Origin: an uncultured Pelagibacteraceae bacterium
GTDB lineage: Bacteria > Pseudomonadota > Alphaproteobacteria > Pelagibacterales > Pelagibacteraceae
DNA length: 64,000 nt
Assembly (NCBI GenBank): GCA_902610975.1
Contig: CACLXL010000001.1
Span: 124,001-188,000 of the forward strand
Reading direction: 5' to 3'
Both the position numbers and the translations under genes were made by a program. The notes beneath the pieces are model-generated. The model ran no database searches, was not told the DNA's origin, and saw only the letters and a program-made list of their open reading frames with translations. Every line of letters starts with the position of its first letter. Within the stretch, counting starts at the first letter, position 1. Positions 55,908 through 64,000 of the stretch are shown piece by piece.

Positions 55908-57650
55908 ATGAACTTTGAAGAATTAAAAATTTTACTTAAAAAACTTTTTATCCAATATGTAAAAAAACATCTAAAAAAGATTTACATTGCATTAATTTTA
56001 TCTCTTATTGTTGCTGCTAGTACCTCTGGGATAGCTTGGTTATTAGACCCCGCTGTTAAAAAAATTTTTATTGAGCAAAATAAAGTATTTGCTTGGTCAA
56101 TACCTTTGCTAATTGTAATTGCTTTTACAAGTAAAGGTCTTTCATTGTACTTCGCCAGAATAAATATAATAAGAGTTGGAGAAGAAGTTGCAGGTGAGTT
56201 ACAAAAAAAAGTTGCTACTAACATTTTAACTTCAGATATTCAAACTTTAGATAATAGACATTCAGGTAAGTATATTTCAAATGTAATGTACGACACTCAT
56301 CATGTTCAAAACCTAGTAAGTACAGGTGTTTTAAATTTAATGAAAGACTCATTTTCAGTTGTAGCTTTAGTATCTTTAATGTTTTATCAGAATTGGAAGT
56401 TAGCTTTATTTGCAATATTAATGATGCCACTCGCTGCTGGTTTAGCTAAATCTTTGGGAAAAAGAATCGGAAAAGCAACTTCAAAAGCAGGAGAGTCATC
56501 TGGTAACTTAGCATCTTTTTTATCCGAAATATTTAAAGGATCAAAGATGATAAGAATTTATCAAAAAGAAAAATATGAAAATGAGAAAGCCCGTAAAGTC
56601 ATTGACGATTTAGTTGAGAAAAATATAAAAATTGGAAGTGTAATGATAAGAGCTACGCCAATAATGGAAACACTTACGGGATTAATGATTGCCGGGTTTA
56701 TTATTTTCTCAGGTAAACTTATTTCTTCTGGGGAGCTAGGAGTAAATAACTTTTTTTCTTTTTTAGCAGCTATGATGCTGGCTTATCAACCTATAAGATC
56801 TTTAGCAACAATCAATATGGCTGCATATCAAGGTGCTGCTGCATTTAAAAGAATTAGTTCCATAATTGATAGAAATATTAAAATTAAAGAAGAAATAAAT
56901 ACTCCTAAATTGATATTAAAGAATTCTAATATAAAGTTTACTAATGTAAGTTTTAAATATGAGACTACTGATGAAAAAGCAATTAAAGATATTAATTTGG
57001 ATATAAAAGGTAACTCAATTGCAGCTTTTGTGGGGCATAGCGGCGCTGGAAAAAGCACAATAATTAATTTGTTGCCTAGATTTTATGATCCTCAAGAGGG
57101 ATCTATTGAAATAGACGGGCAAAATATTAGGGACGTTTCTCTTGAGTCGCTAAGAAAAAATTTATCTATGGTTAGTCAGGATGTAATTTTATTTGATGAC
57201 ACCATTAAGAATAACATTTCTTACGCAAAAGAGGGAGCTTCAGATCATGATATCAAAAAGGCATGTAAATTTGCTGCTGCGAACGATTTTATTGAGAAAT
57301 TACCTAATGGATATGACACATTAATTGGAGAAAACGGTATCAGGCTTTCTGGAGGACAAAAACAAAGAATTTCTATAGCAAGAGCTATATTAAAGGAGTC
57401 TCCACTTATACTTTTAGATGAGGCCACATCTTCGCTAGATGCTGAGTCAGAAGAAATAGTTCAGAATGCAATAATGAATTTAACAAAAAATAAAACTACT
57501 CTTGTAATTGCTCATAGACTTTCAACCATTCATAATGCAAATAAAATATTTGTTTTGAAAAATGGAAATATCGTAAATTCCGGAAATCATGATTTTTTGA
57601 TAAATAATTGTGATGAATATAAAACTTTATATAAAAAGCAGTTAAAATAA
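55908..57650 (+). CDS. ABC transporter, MsbA-like (permease-ATPase fusion)
   Basis: A 580-aa half-transporter. Residues about 1-320 hold a six-helix permease with the exporter segment ASFLSEIFKGSKMIRIYQKE. Residues about 335-580 form the ATPase with Walker A GHSGAGKST, Q-loop SMVSQDVILFD, signature RLSGGQKQRISIARAIL, Walker B LILLDEATSSLD and the H-loop IAHRLST. Its place immediately before waaA-lpxK-lpxL indicates flipping of lipid A core across the inner membrane, the MsbA job; the substrate is inferred from context. Confidence 0.92.
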   Translation: MNFEELKILLKKLFIQYVKKHLKKIYIALILSLIVAASTSGIAWLLDPAVKKIFIEQNKVFAWSIPLLIVIAFTSKGLSLYFARINIIRVGEEVAGELQKKVATNILTSDIQTLDNRHSGKYISNVMYDTHHVQNLVSTGVLNLMKDSFSVVALVSLMFYQNWKLALFAILMMPLAAGLAKSLGKRIGKATSKAGESSGNLASFLSEIFKGSKMIRIYQKEKYENEKARKVIDDLVEKNIKIGSVMIRATPIMETLTGLMIAGFIIFSGKLISSGELGVNNFFSFLAAMMLAYQPIRSLATINMAAYQGAAAFKRISSIIDRNIKIKEEINTPKLILKNSNIKFTNVSFKYETTDEKAIKDINLDIKGNSIAAFVGHSGAGKSTIINLLPRFYDPQEGSIEIDGQNIRDVSLESLRKNLSMVSQDVILFDDTIKNNISYAKEGASDHDIKKACKFAAANDFIEKLPNGYDTLIGENGIRLSGGQKQRISIARAILKESPLILLDEATSSLDAESEEIVQNAIMNLTKNKTTLVIAHRLSTIHNANKIFVLKNGNIVNSGNHDFLINNCDEYKTLYKKQLK

Positions 57651-58931
57651 ATGATCTTTTTTTATAAGGTAATAACTACCTGCCTTTATCCAATTTTAGT
57701 AATATTTATCTATTTTAGAAAATTTAAAAATAAAGAGCATAGAGAAAGATATAAGGAAAAAATTTTTTCTTCTAATTTTAATGTCCATAGAGAAAAAAAT
57801 TATAAATTAATCTGGTTTCACGCAGCAAGTATTGGAGAATTAAAAAGCATTTTACCTTTAATTTCTGAGTTGAATAAAAAGGGAGATCTTAAATTTTTAA
57901 TTACTACTGTTACTCTTAGTTCAGCTAATTTAGCTGAAAAAGAACTTGCTAAAATCGGCAACTCTAAACATAGGTTTCTTCCTGTAGATGTTGAATTTAT
58001 TGTAAAAAGATTTTTATCTCAATGGAAACCAGATGCTATTTTTTTTGTAGACTCAGAAATATGGCCTAATATAATTTTAAATGCTAAAAAAAATAAAATA
58101 CCTTTAGCATTAATCAACGCAAGACTAACAAAAAAATCCTTTAATAGATGGATGCTCTTCCCTCATGTTGCAAAAAAAATATTTCAGTCGTTCAATTTAT
58201 TTTTGACGTCGAATGTTGAAACAAAAGATTATTTAAGTAAACTTAATATCAGAAATGTTCATTATAAGGGAAATTTAAAACTTATTAGTTACGAGTTAAA
58301 TAGGAAGTTTCATAGTCCCAACGATGAGTTTTTAAAAAAAGAGAAGTTTTGGTTTGCTGCAAGCACACATGATGGTGAAGATGAGATGTGCATTCAAACA
58401 CATTTAAATCTAAAAAAAAAATTAAAAGAAATAAAAACAATTATTGCTCCAAGACACATAAATAGGTCTAATTTGATAAAACAAAAATGTGATAAATATT
58501 CTTTAGATTGTCAAATTATTAATGAAAATGATATAATAAACGATGATAAAGAGTTTATTATAATAAACTCTTTTGGAAACCTACATCATTACTATAAATT
58601 TGGAGAAAGTGTTTTTATTGGTAAATCAATTCTTCAAAGTTTAGAAAAAGTCGGAGGTCAAAATCCTCTTGAAGCTGCTCATCAAGGTTGTAAAATATAT
58701 CACGGACCTTTTATCTCAAATTTCAAAGAAATTTACGAACTTTTAGAAAAAAAAGGAATTTCTAAAAAAATTACTAACTCCGAAGAATTAACTTACTGTT
58801 TACTTAAAGACTTTGATAATCCAAATAAATTTAATAATAATTTTAATGAAGTCATGAATGATTTAAGTAAGAGAACTCTCGATGAAACTTTGTTATTAAT
58901 AGAAAATTTCTTATTGAATGAAAATAAATAA
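57651..58931 (+). CDS. waaA: 3-deoxy-D-manno-octulosonic acid (Kdo) transferase
   Basis: A 426-aa GT30 glycosyltransferase that adds Kdo to lipid IVA. An N-terminal membrane anchor (FYKVITTCLYPILVIFIYF) precedes the catalytic-Glu region IWFHAASIGELKSILPLI, then ITTVTLSSANLAEKEL, IFFVDSEIWPNIILNAKK and KKIPLALINARLTKKS-type sequence; the C-terminal half has IIAPRHINRSNLI and GGQNPLEAAHQGCKIYHGP. It follows the msbA-like gene without a gap and overlaps lpxK by 14 bases. Confidence 0.95.
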   Translation: MIFFYKVITTCLYPILVIFIYFRKFKNKEHRERYKEKIFSSNFNVHREKNYKLIWFHAASIGELKSILPLISELNKKGDLKFLITTVTLSSANLAEKELAKIGNSKHRFLPVDVEFIVKRFLSQWKPDAIFFVDSEIWPNIILNAKKNKIPLALINARLTKKSFNRWMLFPHVAKKIFQSFNLFLTSNVETKDYLSKLNIRNVHYKGNLKLISYELNRKFHSPNDEFLKKEKFWFAASTHDGEDEMCIQTHLNLKKKLKEIKTIIAPRHINRSNLIKQKCDKYSLDCQIINENDIINDDKEFIIINSFGNLHHYYKFGESVFIGKSILQSLEKVGGQNPLEAAHQGCKIYHGPFISNFKEIYELLEKKGISKKITNSEELTYCLLKDFDNPNKFNNNFNEVMNDLSKRTLDETLLLIENFLLNENK

Positions 58932-59853
58932 ACCATCTTTTTGGGATACCAAAAAATTTAGTGTGATTTCAATTTTACTTATACCCCTAAGTATAATTTA
59001 TAAGATACTTTTAATTTTTAAAAGAAAGATTATAAAAGAGAAAAAATTCAACATACCTATTATTTGTGTTGGAAATATTTATATTGGTGGAACTGGAAAG
59101 ACACCTTCAGCAATATTTATAGCCAACGAACTTCAATCAAAACAAAAAAATCCAGTAATTGTAAGAAAATTTTACAAAAGTCACTTTGATGAACATTGTT
59201 TGACAGAACATTACTTCAAGAATCTTATTTTAGATAAAAATAGAATTAATGCCTTAAAAAAGGCAGAGAATAACAACTTTGATGCAGCAATACTAGATGA
59301 TGGATATCAAGATTATAGAATTAAAAAAGATTTAAATATCTTATGTTTTAACTCTAATCAAATGTTAGGTAACGGACTTGTTTTTCCTGCAGGACCTTTA
59401 AGGGAAGATTTAAACAGAATTAAAGACGCTCATATCATTATTATTAATGGAACAAAAAAAATAGATTTTGAAAGAAAAATTTTAGATATCAATACTCAAT
59501 GTAAGATTTTTTATTCAAAATATTCACCCCTAAATATCGAGAATTTTAAAAATAATAAATTAATGGCTATCGCAGGTATTGGTAATCCCACAAATTTCTT
59601 TGATATTCTCTCGAAAAATAAATTAGAGTGCAGTGAAAAATTAATTTATCCTGATCATTATGAATTTAGTAAAAATGAATTAGTAGATTTAATAAGTTTG
59701 GCAAATAAAAAAAAATTGAAAATTATAACTACTGAAAAAGATCACCATAGAATTAAACATTTTAATTTGGATAATATTGATTTTTTAAAAGTCAAACTAG
59801 AGATAGAACAAAAGGAAAAATTTATCAATGAAATTTTAAAAATTTATGATTAA
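58918..59853 (+). CDS. lpxK: Tetraacyldisaccharide 4'-kinase
   Basis: A 311-aa lipid A kinase with an N-terminal membrane helix (SVISILLIPLSIIYKILLIF), the P-loop CVGNIYIGGTGKTP, AAILDDGYQDYRIKKDLNIL with the Asp pair, and PAGPLREDLNRI. ITTEKDHHRI near the end is also conserved. It phosphorylates the 4' position of the lipid A disaccharide. It overlaps waaA by 14 bases and the acyltransferase by 8. Confidence 0.94.
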   Translation: MKINKPSFWDTKKFSVISILLIPLSIIYKILLIFKRKIIKEKKFNIPIICVGNIYIGGTGKTPSAIFIANELQSKQKNPVIVRKFYKSHFDEHCLTEHYFKNLILDKNRINALKKAENNNFDAAILDDGYQDYRIKKDLNILCFNSNQMLGNGLVFPAGPLREDLNRIKDAHIIIINGTKKIDFERKILDINTQCKIFYSKYSPLNIENFKNNKLMAIAGIGNPTNFFDILSKNKLECSEKLIYPDHYEFSKNELVDLISLANKKKLKIITTEKDHHRIKHFNLDNIDFLKVKLEIEQKEKFINEILKIYD

Positions 59854-60703
59854 ATATTTTAAATATTTTTTACAATCATTAGTGGTTTATATTTTTTTTA
59901 TATTTGGAAGAATAATTGGTCTAAGTTTAAGTAGAAAACTTTTTGCGTTAATTTTCGTTAAAATTGGAACACATTTTAAATCAAAACAAACTATATTAAA
60001 AAATTTGGATACCTTTGATAATGGATTATCAAATGAGGATAAAAATAAGATTACAAATAGCATGTGGAAAAATTATGGAATGACTTTTATCGAATACATC
60101 TTTTTAAATTCAATGAGGAAAAATAATTCGTTAATTAAAGTAGAAGGAGAAAAAAACTTAGAGCTTATTAAAAATAGAAAAAAACCAGTGATTTTTATTT
60201 CGGGGCATTTTTCGAATTTTGAATTAATGTCAATGCAAATCACAAAAAGTGGAATTAACCTAGCTACAATTTATAGACCTTTAAATAATATATTTCTCAA
60301 TCCATTAATGGAATATTTAAGAAAAAAATATGTTTGTAAAAATCAAATTAAAAAAGGTCTTAATGGAGTTAGAGAGTGCATAAAATACATAAAAAAAGGT
60401 TACAGTATAGCTTTAATGATAGATCAAAGAGTAAGCGAGGGAGAAAAAATAAATTTTTTTAGTAGACCTGCTTTGACCACTACTCTACCTGCCCAGTTAG
60501 CTTTAAAATTTGAATTACCTATTATTCCAGTCTTCATTGAAAGAACAAATGAAAAAAATTTTCGCTTAAAGTTTTTAAATGAAATTGATGTCAGAAAATT
60601 TAAAGATAAAACAGAACTCACAAAAGTACTAAATGGAGAAATAGAAAAAATGATCAGAAATAATCCATATGAGTGGATTTGGACGCACAACAGATGGAAA
60701 TGA
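59846..60703 (+). CDS. Lipid A late acyltransferase (LpxL/HtrB-like)
   Basis: A 285-aa membrane-anchored acyltransferase. The H-x4-E active motif is in ISGHFSNFELMSMQ, followed by ATIYRPLNNIFLNPLMEYLR and ALMIDQRVSEGEKINFFSRPA, then NPYEWIWTHNRWK at the C terminus, the usual ending of LpxL/LpxM. It adds a secondary acyl chain to lipid A. It ends 4 bases before the convergent DUF2093 gene. The exact acyl chain and position are unknown. Confidence 0.92.
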   Translation: MIKYFKYFLQSLVVYIFFIFGRIIGLSLSRKLFALIFVKIGTHFKSKQTILKNLDTFDNGLSNEDKNKITNSMWKNYGMTFIEYIFLNSMRKNNSLIKVEGEKNLELIKNRKKPVIFISGHFSNFELMSMQITKSGINLATIYRPLNNIFLNPLMEYLRKKYVCKNQIKKGLNGVRECIKYIKKGYSIALMIDQRVSEGEKINFFSRPALTTTLPAQLALKFELPIIPVFIERTNEKNFRLKFLNEIDVRKFKDKTELTKVLNGEIEKMIRNNPYEWIWTHNRWK

Positions 60704-60707
60704 ATAA

Positions 60708-60905
60708 TTATTTAGTTAAATCTTTAATTCTTTTATTAACTTCTATTGGCGAAAAATAAGCCTCCTGTAAATCAACGTTCCAATAATTTAAATTTTTCAA
60801 TGGTATTTCTTTTCCAGAAATTGCACAAATCACAAAATCTCCATCTTCTATTATATCAAAAGAGTTGTGTTTAAAAATAAGTTTAGCTTTTTTTTTAATC
60901 ATCAA
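60708..60905 (-). CDS. DUF2093 family protein
   Basis: A 65-aa protein matching DUF2093, a family found next to lipid A genes (lpxK/waaA) in alphaproteobacteria. Conserved blocks are GDFVICAISGKEIPLKNLNYW and NVDLQEAYFSPIEVNKR, written in parts of the family pattern GxFVxCAxTGxxIPLxxLxYWxVxxQEAY. Two ATGs occur at the start (60905, 60902). Function is unknown. It is divergent from purD across 26 bases. Confidence 0.85.
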   Translation of the reverse strand: MMIKKKAKLIFKHNSFDIIEDGDFVICAISGKEIPLKNLNYWNVDLQEAYFSPIEVNKRIKDLTK

Positions 60906-60931
60906 TAATTTATAAAATATATCACCAAATC

Positions 60932-62209
60932 ATGAATATTGCATTAATAGGAAGCGGTGGAAGAGAACATGCTTTATGTACAAAGATTTTGGAGTCTAAA
61001 TTAACTAAAAATATAATTTGTATTCCTGGTAATGCGGGGACTTCAAGAATTGCTACCAATATTGATGTCAATATTAACAATTTTGAAGAAATATTTAGTC
61101 TCATTAAAATATACAAAATTGATCTAGTCGTTGTAGGTCCTGAAGAGCCTTTGGTGAATGGTTTAGTTGACTATTTGACCAAGAAAAAAATACAGGTTTT
61201 TGGTCCAAATAAATTTGCATCGAAATTAGAAGGATCAAAGTCCTTTATGAAAAAAATATGTAAAAAGTACAATATTCCAACAGCTGATTTCAAAATTTGT
61301 AAGAATAAAAGAGATGTAATTGCTTTTTTAAAAAAAAATAAATTACCCTTAGTAGTCAAAGCTGATGGTTTAGCTGCTGGTAAAGGTGTGACTATCTGTA
61401 AAACGAAAAACAAAGTTATTAAAATTTCTAATGAAATTTTTAAGGGTAAATTTAAGTCTTCAAAATCTCTTGTTCTTGAAGAGTTCTTGAAGGGAGAAGA
61501 AGCTAGCTATTTTCTCGTGGTTGACAAAAATAATTTTAAGTTTTTTGGTTCAGCTCAAGACCATAAAAGAGTTGGTGAAGGTGACAAAGGACCTAATACA
61601 GGAGGTATGGGTGCCTACTCCCCAGCTCCAATTATAGATAAAGATATTGAAGAGAAGATTTTAAAAAAAATTGTAAAACCTACCTTACATTATCTAAGAA
61701 AAAATAAAAAACCTTATAAAGGATTTTTATACGTTGGTTTAATGATAATCAATAAAGAACCTTTTCTGATTGAATACAATGTTCGTATGGGAGATCCTGA
61801 GTGCCAAGTAATATTACCTAGATTAAAGACTGATATTGTAAAAATATTAAAAAATTGTGTAAAAAATAAGTTAGATAAAATTAATATAAAATGGAAAAAA
61901 GAAAAAAGTATGACAATTGTTTTGTGTTCTAAAGGTTATCCTGGAAAATATAAAAAAAACCAAGAAATAATTAATTTTAATGAAATTAAATTAAATAAAA
62001 AAACTTATATTTACCACGCTGGTACAAAATTTGTTAATCACAAATTACTTTCTATCGGTGGTAGAGTTTTAAACGTTACAGCGGTAGGATCAAGTTTTTC
62101 AAATATTAGATATCAAATTTTAAAAACTTTGAGAAAAATTAATTGGAAGGGAGGGTTTTTCAGAAGAGATATTGGCTGGAGAGTTATAAAAAAAAATGAG
62201 AATAATTAG
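60932..62209 (+). CDS. purD: Phosphoribosylamine-glycine ligase (GARS)
   Basis: A 425-aa ATP-grasp enzyme for the second step of purine synthesis. The N-terminal GSGGREHAL (8-16), VVGPEEPLVNGLVDYL, ATP-grasp motifs VVKADGLAAGKGVTIC and EEFLKGEEASYFLVVD, the PurD signature GPNTGGMGAYSPAP and RMGDPECQVILPRL are all present. prs in this window makes its precursor PRPP. It overlaps rsmD by 14 bases. Confidence 0.97.
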   Translation: MNIALIGSGGREHALCTKILESKLTKNIICIPGNAGTSRIATNIDVNINNFEEIFSLIKIYKIDLVVVGPEEPLVNGLVDYLTKKKIQVFGPNKFASKLEGSKSFMKKICKKYNIPTADFKICKNKRDVIAFLKKNKLPLVVKADGLAAGKGVTICKTKNKVIKISNEIFKGKFKSSKSLVLEEFLKGEEASYFLVVDKNNFKFFGSAQDHKRVGEGDKGPNTGGMGAYSPAPIIDKDIEEKILKKIVKPTLHYLRKNKKPYKGFLYVGLMIINKEPFLIEYNVRMGDPECQVILPRLKTDIVKILKNCVKNKLDKINIKWKKEKSMTIVLCSKGYPGKYKKNQEIINFNEIKLNKKTYIYHAGTKFVNHKLLSIGGRVLNVTAVGSSFSNIRYQILKTLRKINWKGGFFRRDIGWRVIKKNENN

Positions 62210-62753
62210 TGGACAGTTTAAAGGAAGAACTATTGAATTTTTAAAAAATTTAAATACAAGACCGCTTAAAGACTCAGTAAAAGAGAGTATCTTTAATATA
62301 ATAGGTCATTCTAGTGAAGTTATGGTTAAATTGAAAAATTCAAATGTTCTTGATCTTTATTCTGGAGTTGGATCTTTTGGTTTAGAGTGTATTTCACGTG
62401 GTGCAGACCATGTAACGTTTGTAGAAAATAACCCGAAAACACTTAAAATTTTAAAAAGGAATATAATCAAACTTTCAAATAAAAATGCTGTAGTTTTTGA
62501 AAGTAAAATTGAAAATTTTTTACAGGAAAATAATAAAAAAAAATACGAGATTATTTTTTTTGATCCCCCGTTTTCTGATGAAGAATTTATTGTACATTTA
62601 GAAAATTTAAGTAAAAATAATTTTCTCAAAAAAAATCATTTAATAATTATTCATAGAGAAAAAAAATCAAATGATAATTTAAAAAATATTTTAAAAGTTA
62701 TAAAGATTAAACAATATGGACGATCAAAAATTATATTTGGCAATTTTATTTAA
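62196..62753 (+). CDS. rsmD: 16S rRNA (guanine(966)-N2)-methyltransferase
   Basis: A 185-aa Rossmann methyltransferase. It begins MRIISGQFKGRTIEF, with TRPLKDSVKESIFNII, SAM motif VLDLYSGVGSFGLECISRGA and catalytic IIFFDPPFSDEEF (motif IV DPPF, as in E. coli RsmD). It methylates G966 of 16S rRNA. Its 3' end overlaps the convergent pgi gene by 8 bases. Confidence 0.94.
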   Translation: MRIISGQFKGRTIEFLKNLNTRPLKDSVKESIFNIIGHSSEVMVKLKNSNVLDLYSGVGSFGLECISRGADHVTFVENNPKTLKILKRNIIKLSNKNAVVFESKIENFLQENNKKKYEIIFFDPPFSDEEFIVHLENLSKNNFLKKNHLIIIHREKKSNDNLKNILKVIKIKQYGRSKIIFGNFI

Positions 62754-63945
62754 GGAGCATTTTTGTAAATATTTTTACTTGTTCAACAGCAGGTTGATTA
62801 AATGGATTTATTCCTACTAGCTTTCCAACAAAAATTGTTTCTAAAATAAAATAAGAAAATAATTCCCCAATAGTTTTTTCGTCTTTTTTATTAATTATAA
62901 ATTCCCTAAAAGAAATTTTTTTCTTTAAAAGCGATTTGATTAGTGCAGATTTTTGTGCGTCTTTTATTTCATCTAAAGTTTTTTGATTTAAATATTTAAT
63001 TTTAGAAATATTTTTATAATTTATTTTTCTGGATAAATTTTCTTTTGAACTAAATATATAAAAAAAATTTTTCTTAGGACCATCTAAATAAAGCTGCAAT
63101 AAACTGTGGTGATCCTTGGGAACATTAGAAATAATCGGCATATATCCAAAGTTATTTTTCCCTAAGCTTTCAGCGACTAATTGTTGGCACCAATAAAGAA
63201 ATTTTTCGAGCTCTGGACAGTAATTTAAAAATATTAAATTATTCAATTTCTTTTCTTTAAGTATGCAAGCTAACTTTATAACGCTGTCTTTTAAAAATCC
63301 TTTTTCTTTAAAAGAAATATATTTTCTAATATTTCTTCTGATTTGCAAAATATCTAAGCCCATTAAAAAAGCAGGTACAATTCCTACTTCTGATAATACT
63401 GAATATCTTCCACCAATTGTTTTCTTATGTTCTATAAAAAATAAATTAAATTTTTTTACTAGAGAATATAATACATTATCCTTTTTTTCTGAGATAATGA
63501 TTAAACTTTTACTTTTATTCTTCAAAATTTTTAGAAAAGATAGATTTGTTAAAGTTTCAATGGTGTTCCCAGATTTAGAAATTATTATAAAGAGTGTATT
63601 ATTATTATTTTTCGTTTTTTCAAAATTAACAATCATACTGTTGTCTAGATTATTAAAAAAGTAAACCTTTTTTTTTATTTTAAATTTTAAAAAGTTATAA
63701 ATTGCCTCAGTCCCTAATATAGAACCTCCCATACCAACAATAGCTATTTTTTTAAATTTTTTGAATTTTTTTAAATCGTTTAAATTAAAATTAAATTTAT
63801 AATTTTTATTTAAGATATTAAGTGTTTTTTCAGAATCATCAATGCTTGCTAATATTTCTTTGTTTATAGAATTATAATTTGATAAGAATTCTTTTTTTAA
63901 TTTGCCATTAATATTTTTATTGTAAATAAAATTTTTTGGTCTCAA
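62746..63945 (-). CDS. pgi: Glucose-6-phosphate isomerase, short form
   Basis: A 399-aa phosphosugar isomerase, well below the roughly 550 aa of E. coli Pgi. SIS-domain motifs are AIVGMGGSILGTEAIYNFLK, IISKSGNTIETLTNL and the signature GGRYSVLSEVGIVPAFL. The C-terminal signature is GINPFNQPAVEQVKIFTK. It interconverts glucose 6-phosphate and fructose 6-phosphate. The missing length is mostly N-terminal and inter-domain insertions. The frame is intact, so this looks like a compact family variant and not a broken gene. It begins 10 bases after the end of another minus-strand gene. Confidence 0.88.
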   Translation of the reverse strand: MRPKNFIYNKNINGKLKKEFLSNYNSINKEILASIDDSEKTLNILNKNYKFNFNLNDLKKFKKFKKIAIVGMGGSILGTEAIYNFLKFKIKKKVYFFNNLDNSMIVNFEKTKNNNNTLFIIISKSGNTIETLTNLSFLKILKNKSKSLIIISEKKDNVLYSLVKKFNLFFIEHKKTIGGRYSVLSEVGIVPAFLMGLDILQIRRNIRKYISFKEKGFLKDSVIKLACILKEKKLNNLIFLNYCPELEKFLYWCQQLVAESLGKNNFGYMPIISNVPKDHHSLLQLYLDGPKKNFFYIFSSKENLSRKINYKNISKIKYLNQKTLDEIKDAQKSALIKSLLKKKISFREFIINKKDEKTIGELFSYFILETIFVGKLVGINPFNQPAVEQVKIFTKMLLK

Positions 63946-63955
63946 ACTTTATTTC

Positions 63956-64000
63956 TCACTTTCGAATTTTATTTAAAATGGACTCTTCAACTGATGATTT
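63956..64000 (-). CDS. 3' end of an unidentified gene upstream of pgi
   Basis: On the minus strand one frame reads openly from the window edge for 14 codons, ending KSSVEESILNKIRK and a TGA at 63958-63956. This is 10 bases before the pgi ATG, which fits the tight spacing of the region. The fragment is too short to identify or even to be certain of the frame. Confidence 0.35.
   Translation of the reverse strand, partial: KSSVEESILNKIRK

Overview
The window looks like a piece of a SAR11 (Candidatus Pelagibacter-type) alphaproteobacterial chromosome. The evidence is very AT-rich DNA, genes that abut or overlap by a few bases, almost no intergenic DNA, a bacterial retinal pathway (crtI-crtB-crtY-blh), an orphan CcrM-type GANTC methylase, an alphaproteobacterial cytochrome oxidase operon with COX10/COX11/SURF1-type assembly genes, and genes typical of alphaproteobacteria (DUF2093, DUF1289, PetP-like MarR, ELM1). 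No phage, insertion sequence, CRISPR array or rRNA operon is visible. There is one tRNA gene. No stretch longer than about 115 bases lacks a gene, and the longest one (23754-23868) holds the tRNA.

Layout. 1-2.7 kb: partial ELM1-like gene, trxB, aspartate aminotransferase. 2.7-8.5 kb: tight plus-strand operon uvrB, pteridine-reductase-like SDR, folB, uvrC, pgsA (repair, folate, phospholipid). 8.5-12 kb: ilvE on minus, then a MarR/OmpR/EnvZ-type regulatory triad and ubiK. 12.1-18.1 kb: lgt, midA/NDUFAF7-like, pgeF, prs, rplY, pth, ychF. 18.1-20.7 kb minus: cytochrome bc1 genes petABC. 20.7-22.5 kb: trmL, hemF, greA. 22.5-26.4 kb minus: TPR protein, ispE, tRNA-Gln(TTG), cca. 26.4-31 kb: uracil-DNA glycosylase, rnhB, ccrM, then an FAD monooxygenase and mutY on minus.

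31-43.4 kb is one unbroken same-strand run of 15 genes with no gap over 17 bases: dciA-like, dsbA-like, smc, atpZ, atpB, atpE, atpF', atpF (the F0 sector), crtI, crtB, crtY, blh (retinal synthesis), ispH, thrB, rnhA. 43.4-50.7 kb minus: cytochrome c oxidase operon ctaC-ctaD-ctaB-(37-aa CoxF-like peptide)-ctaG-ctaE-surf1, then thrC and a peroxiredoxin. 50.8-54.6 kb: rsmE, dual-CDGSH protein, type II haloacid dehalogenase-like HAD, pirin, quinone oxidoreductase, DUF1289. 54.6-60.9 kb: DUF2721, ubiA, then the lipid A/Kdo cluster msbA-like, waaA, lpxK, lpxL-like, DUF2093. 60.9-64 kb: purD, rsmD, pgi and the 3' end of an unidentified gene.

Together these genes cover most of an aerobic respiratory chain (bc1, aa3-type oxidase, F0 ATP synthase), ubiquinone steps (ubiA, ubiK) and retinal synthesis for a rhodopsin that must be encoded elsewhere, plus DNA repair and outer-membrane lipid synthesis. 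The most unusual observations are a short SMC with no recognisable hinge domain, a tRNA-Gln gene 6 bases upstream of the CCA-adding enzyme gene, a near-perfect palindrome with two GANTC sites that runs into the ccrM start codon, and divergent gene pairs whose start codons touch or nearly touch.
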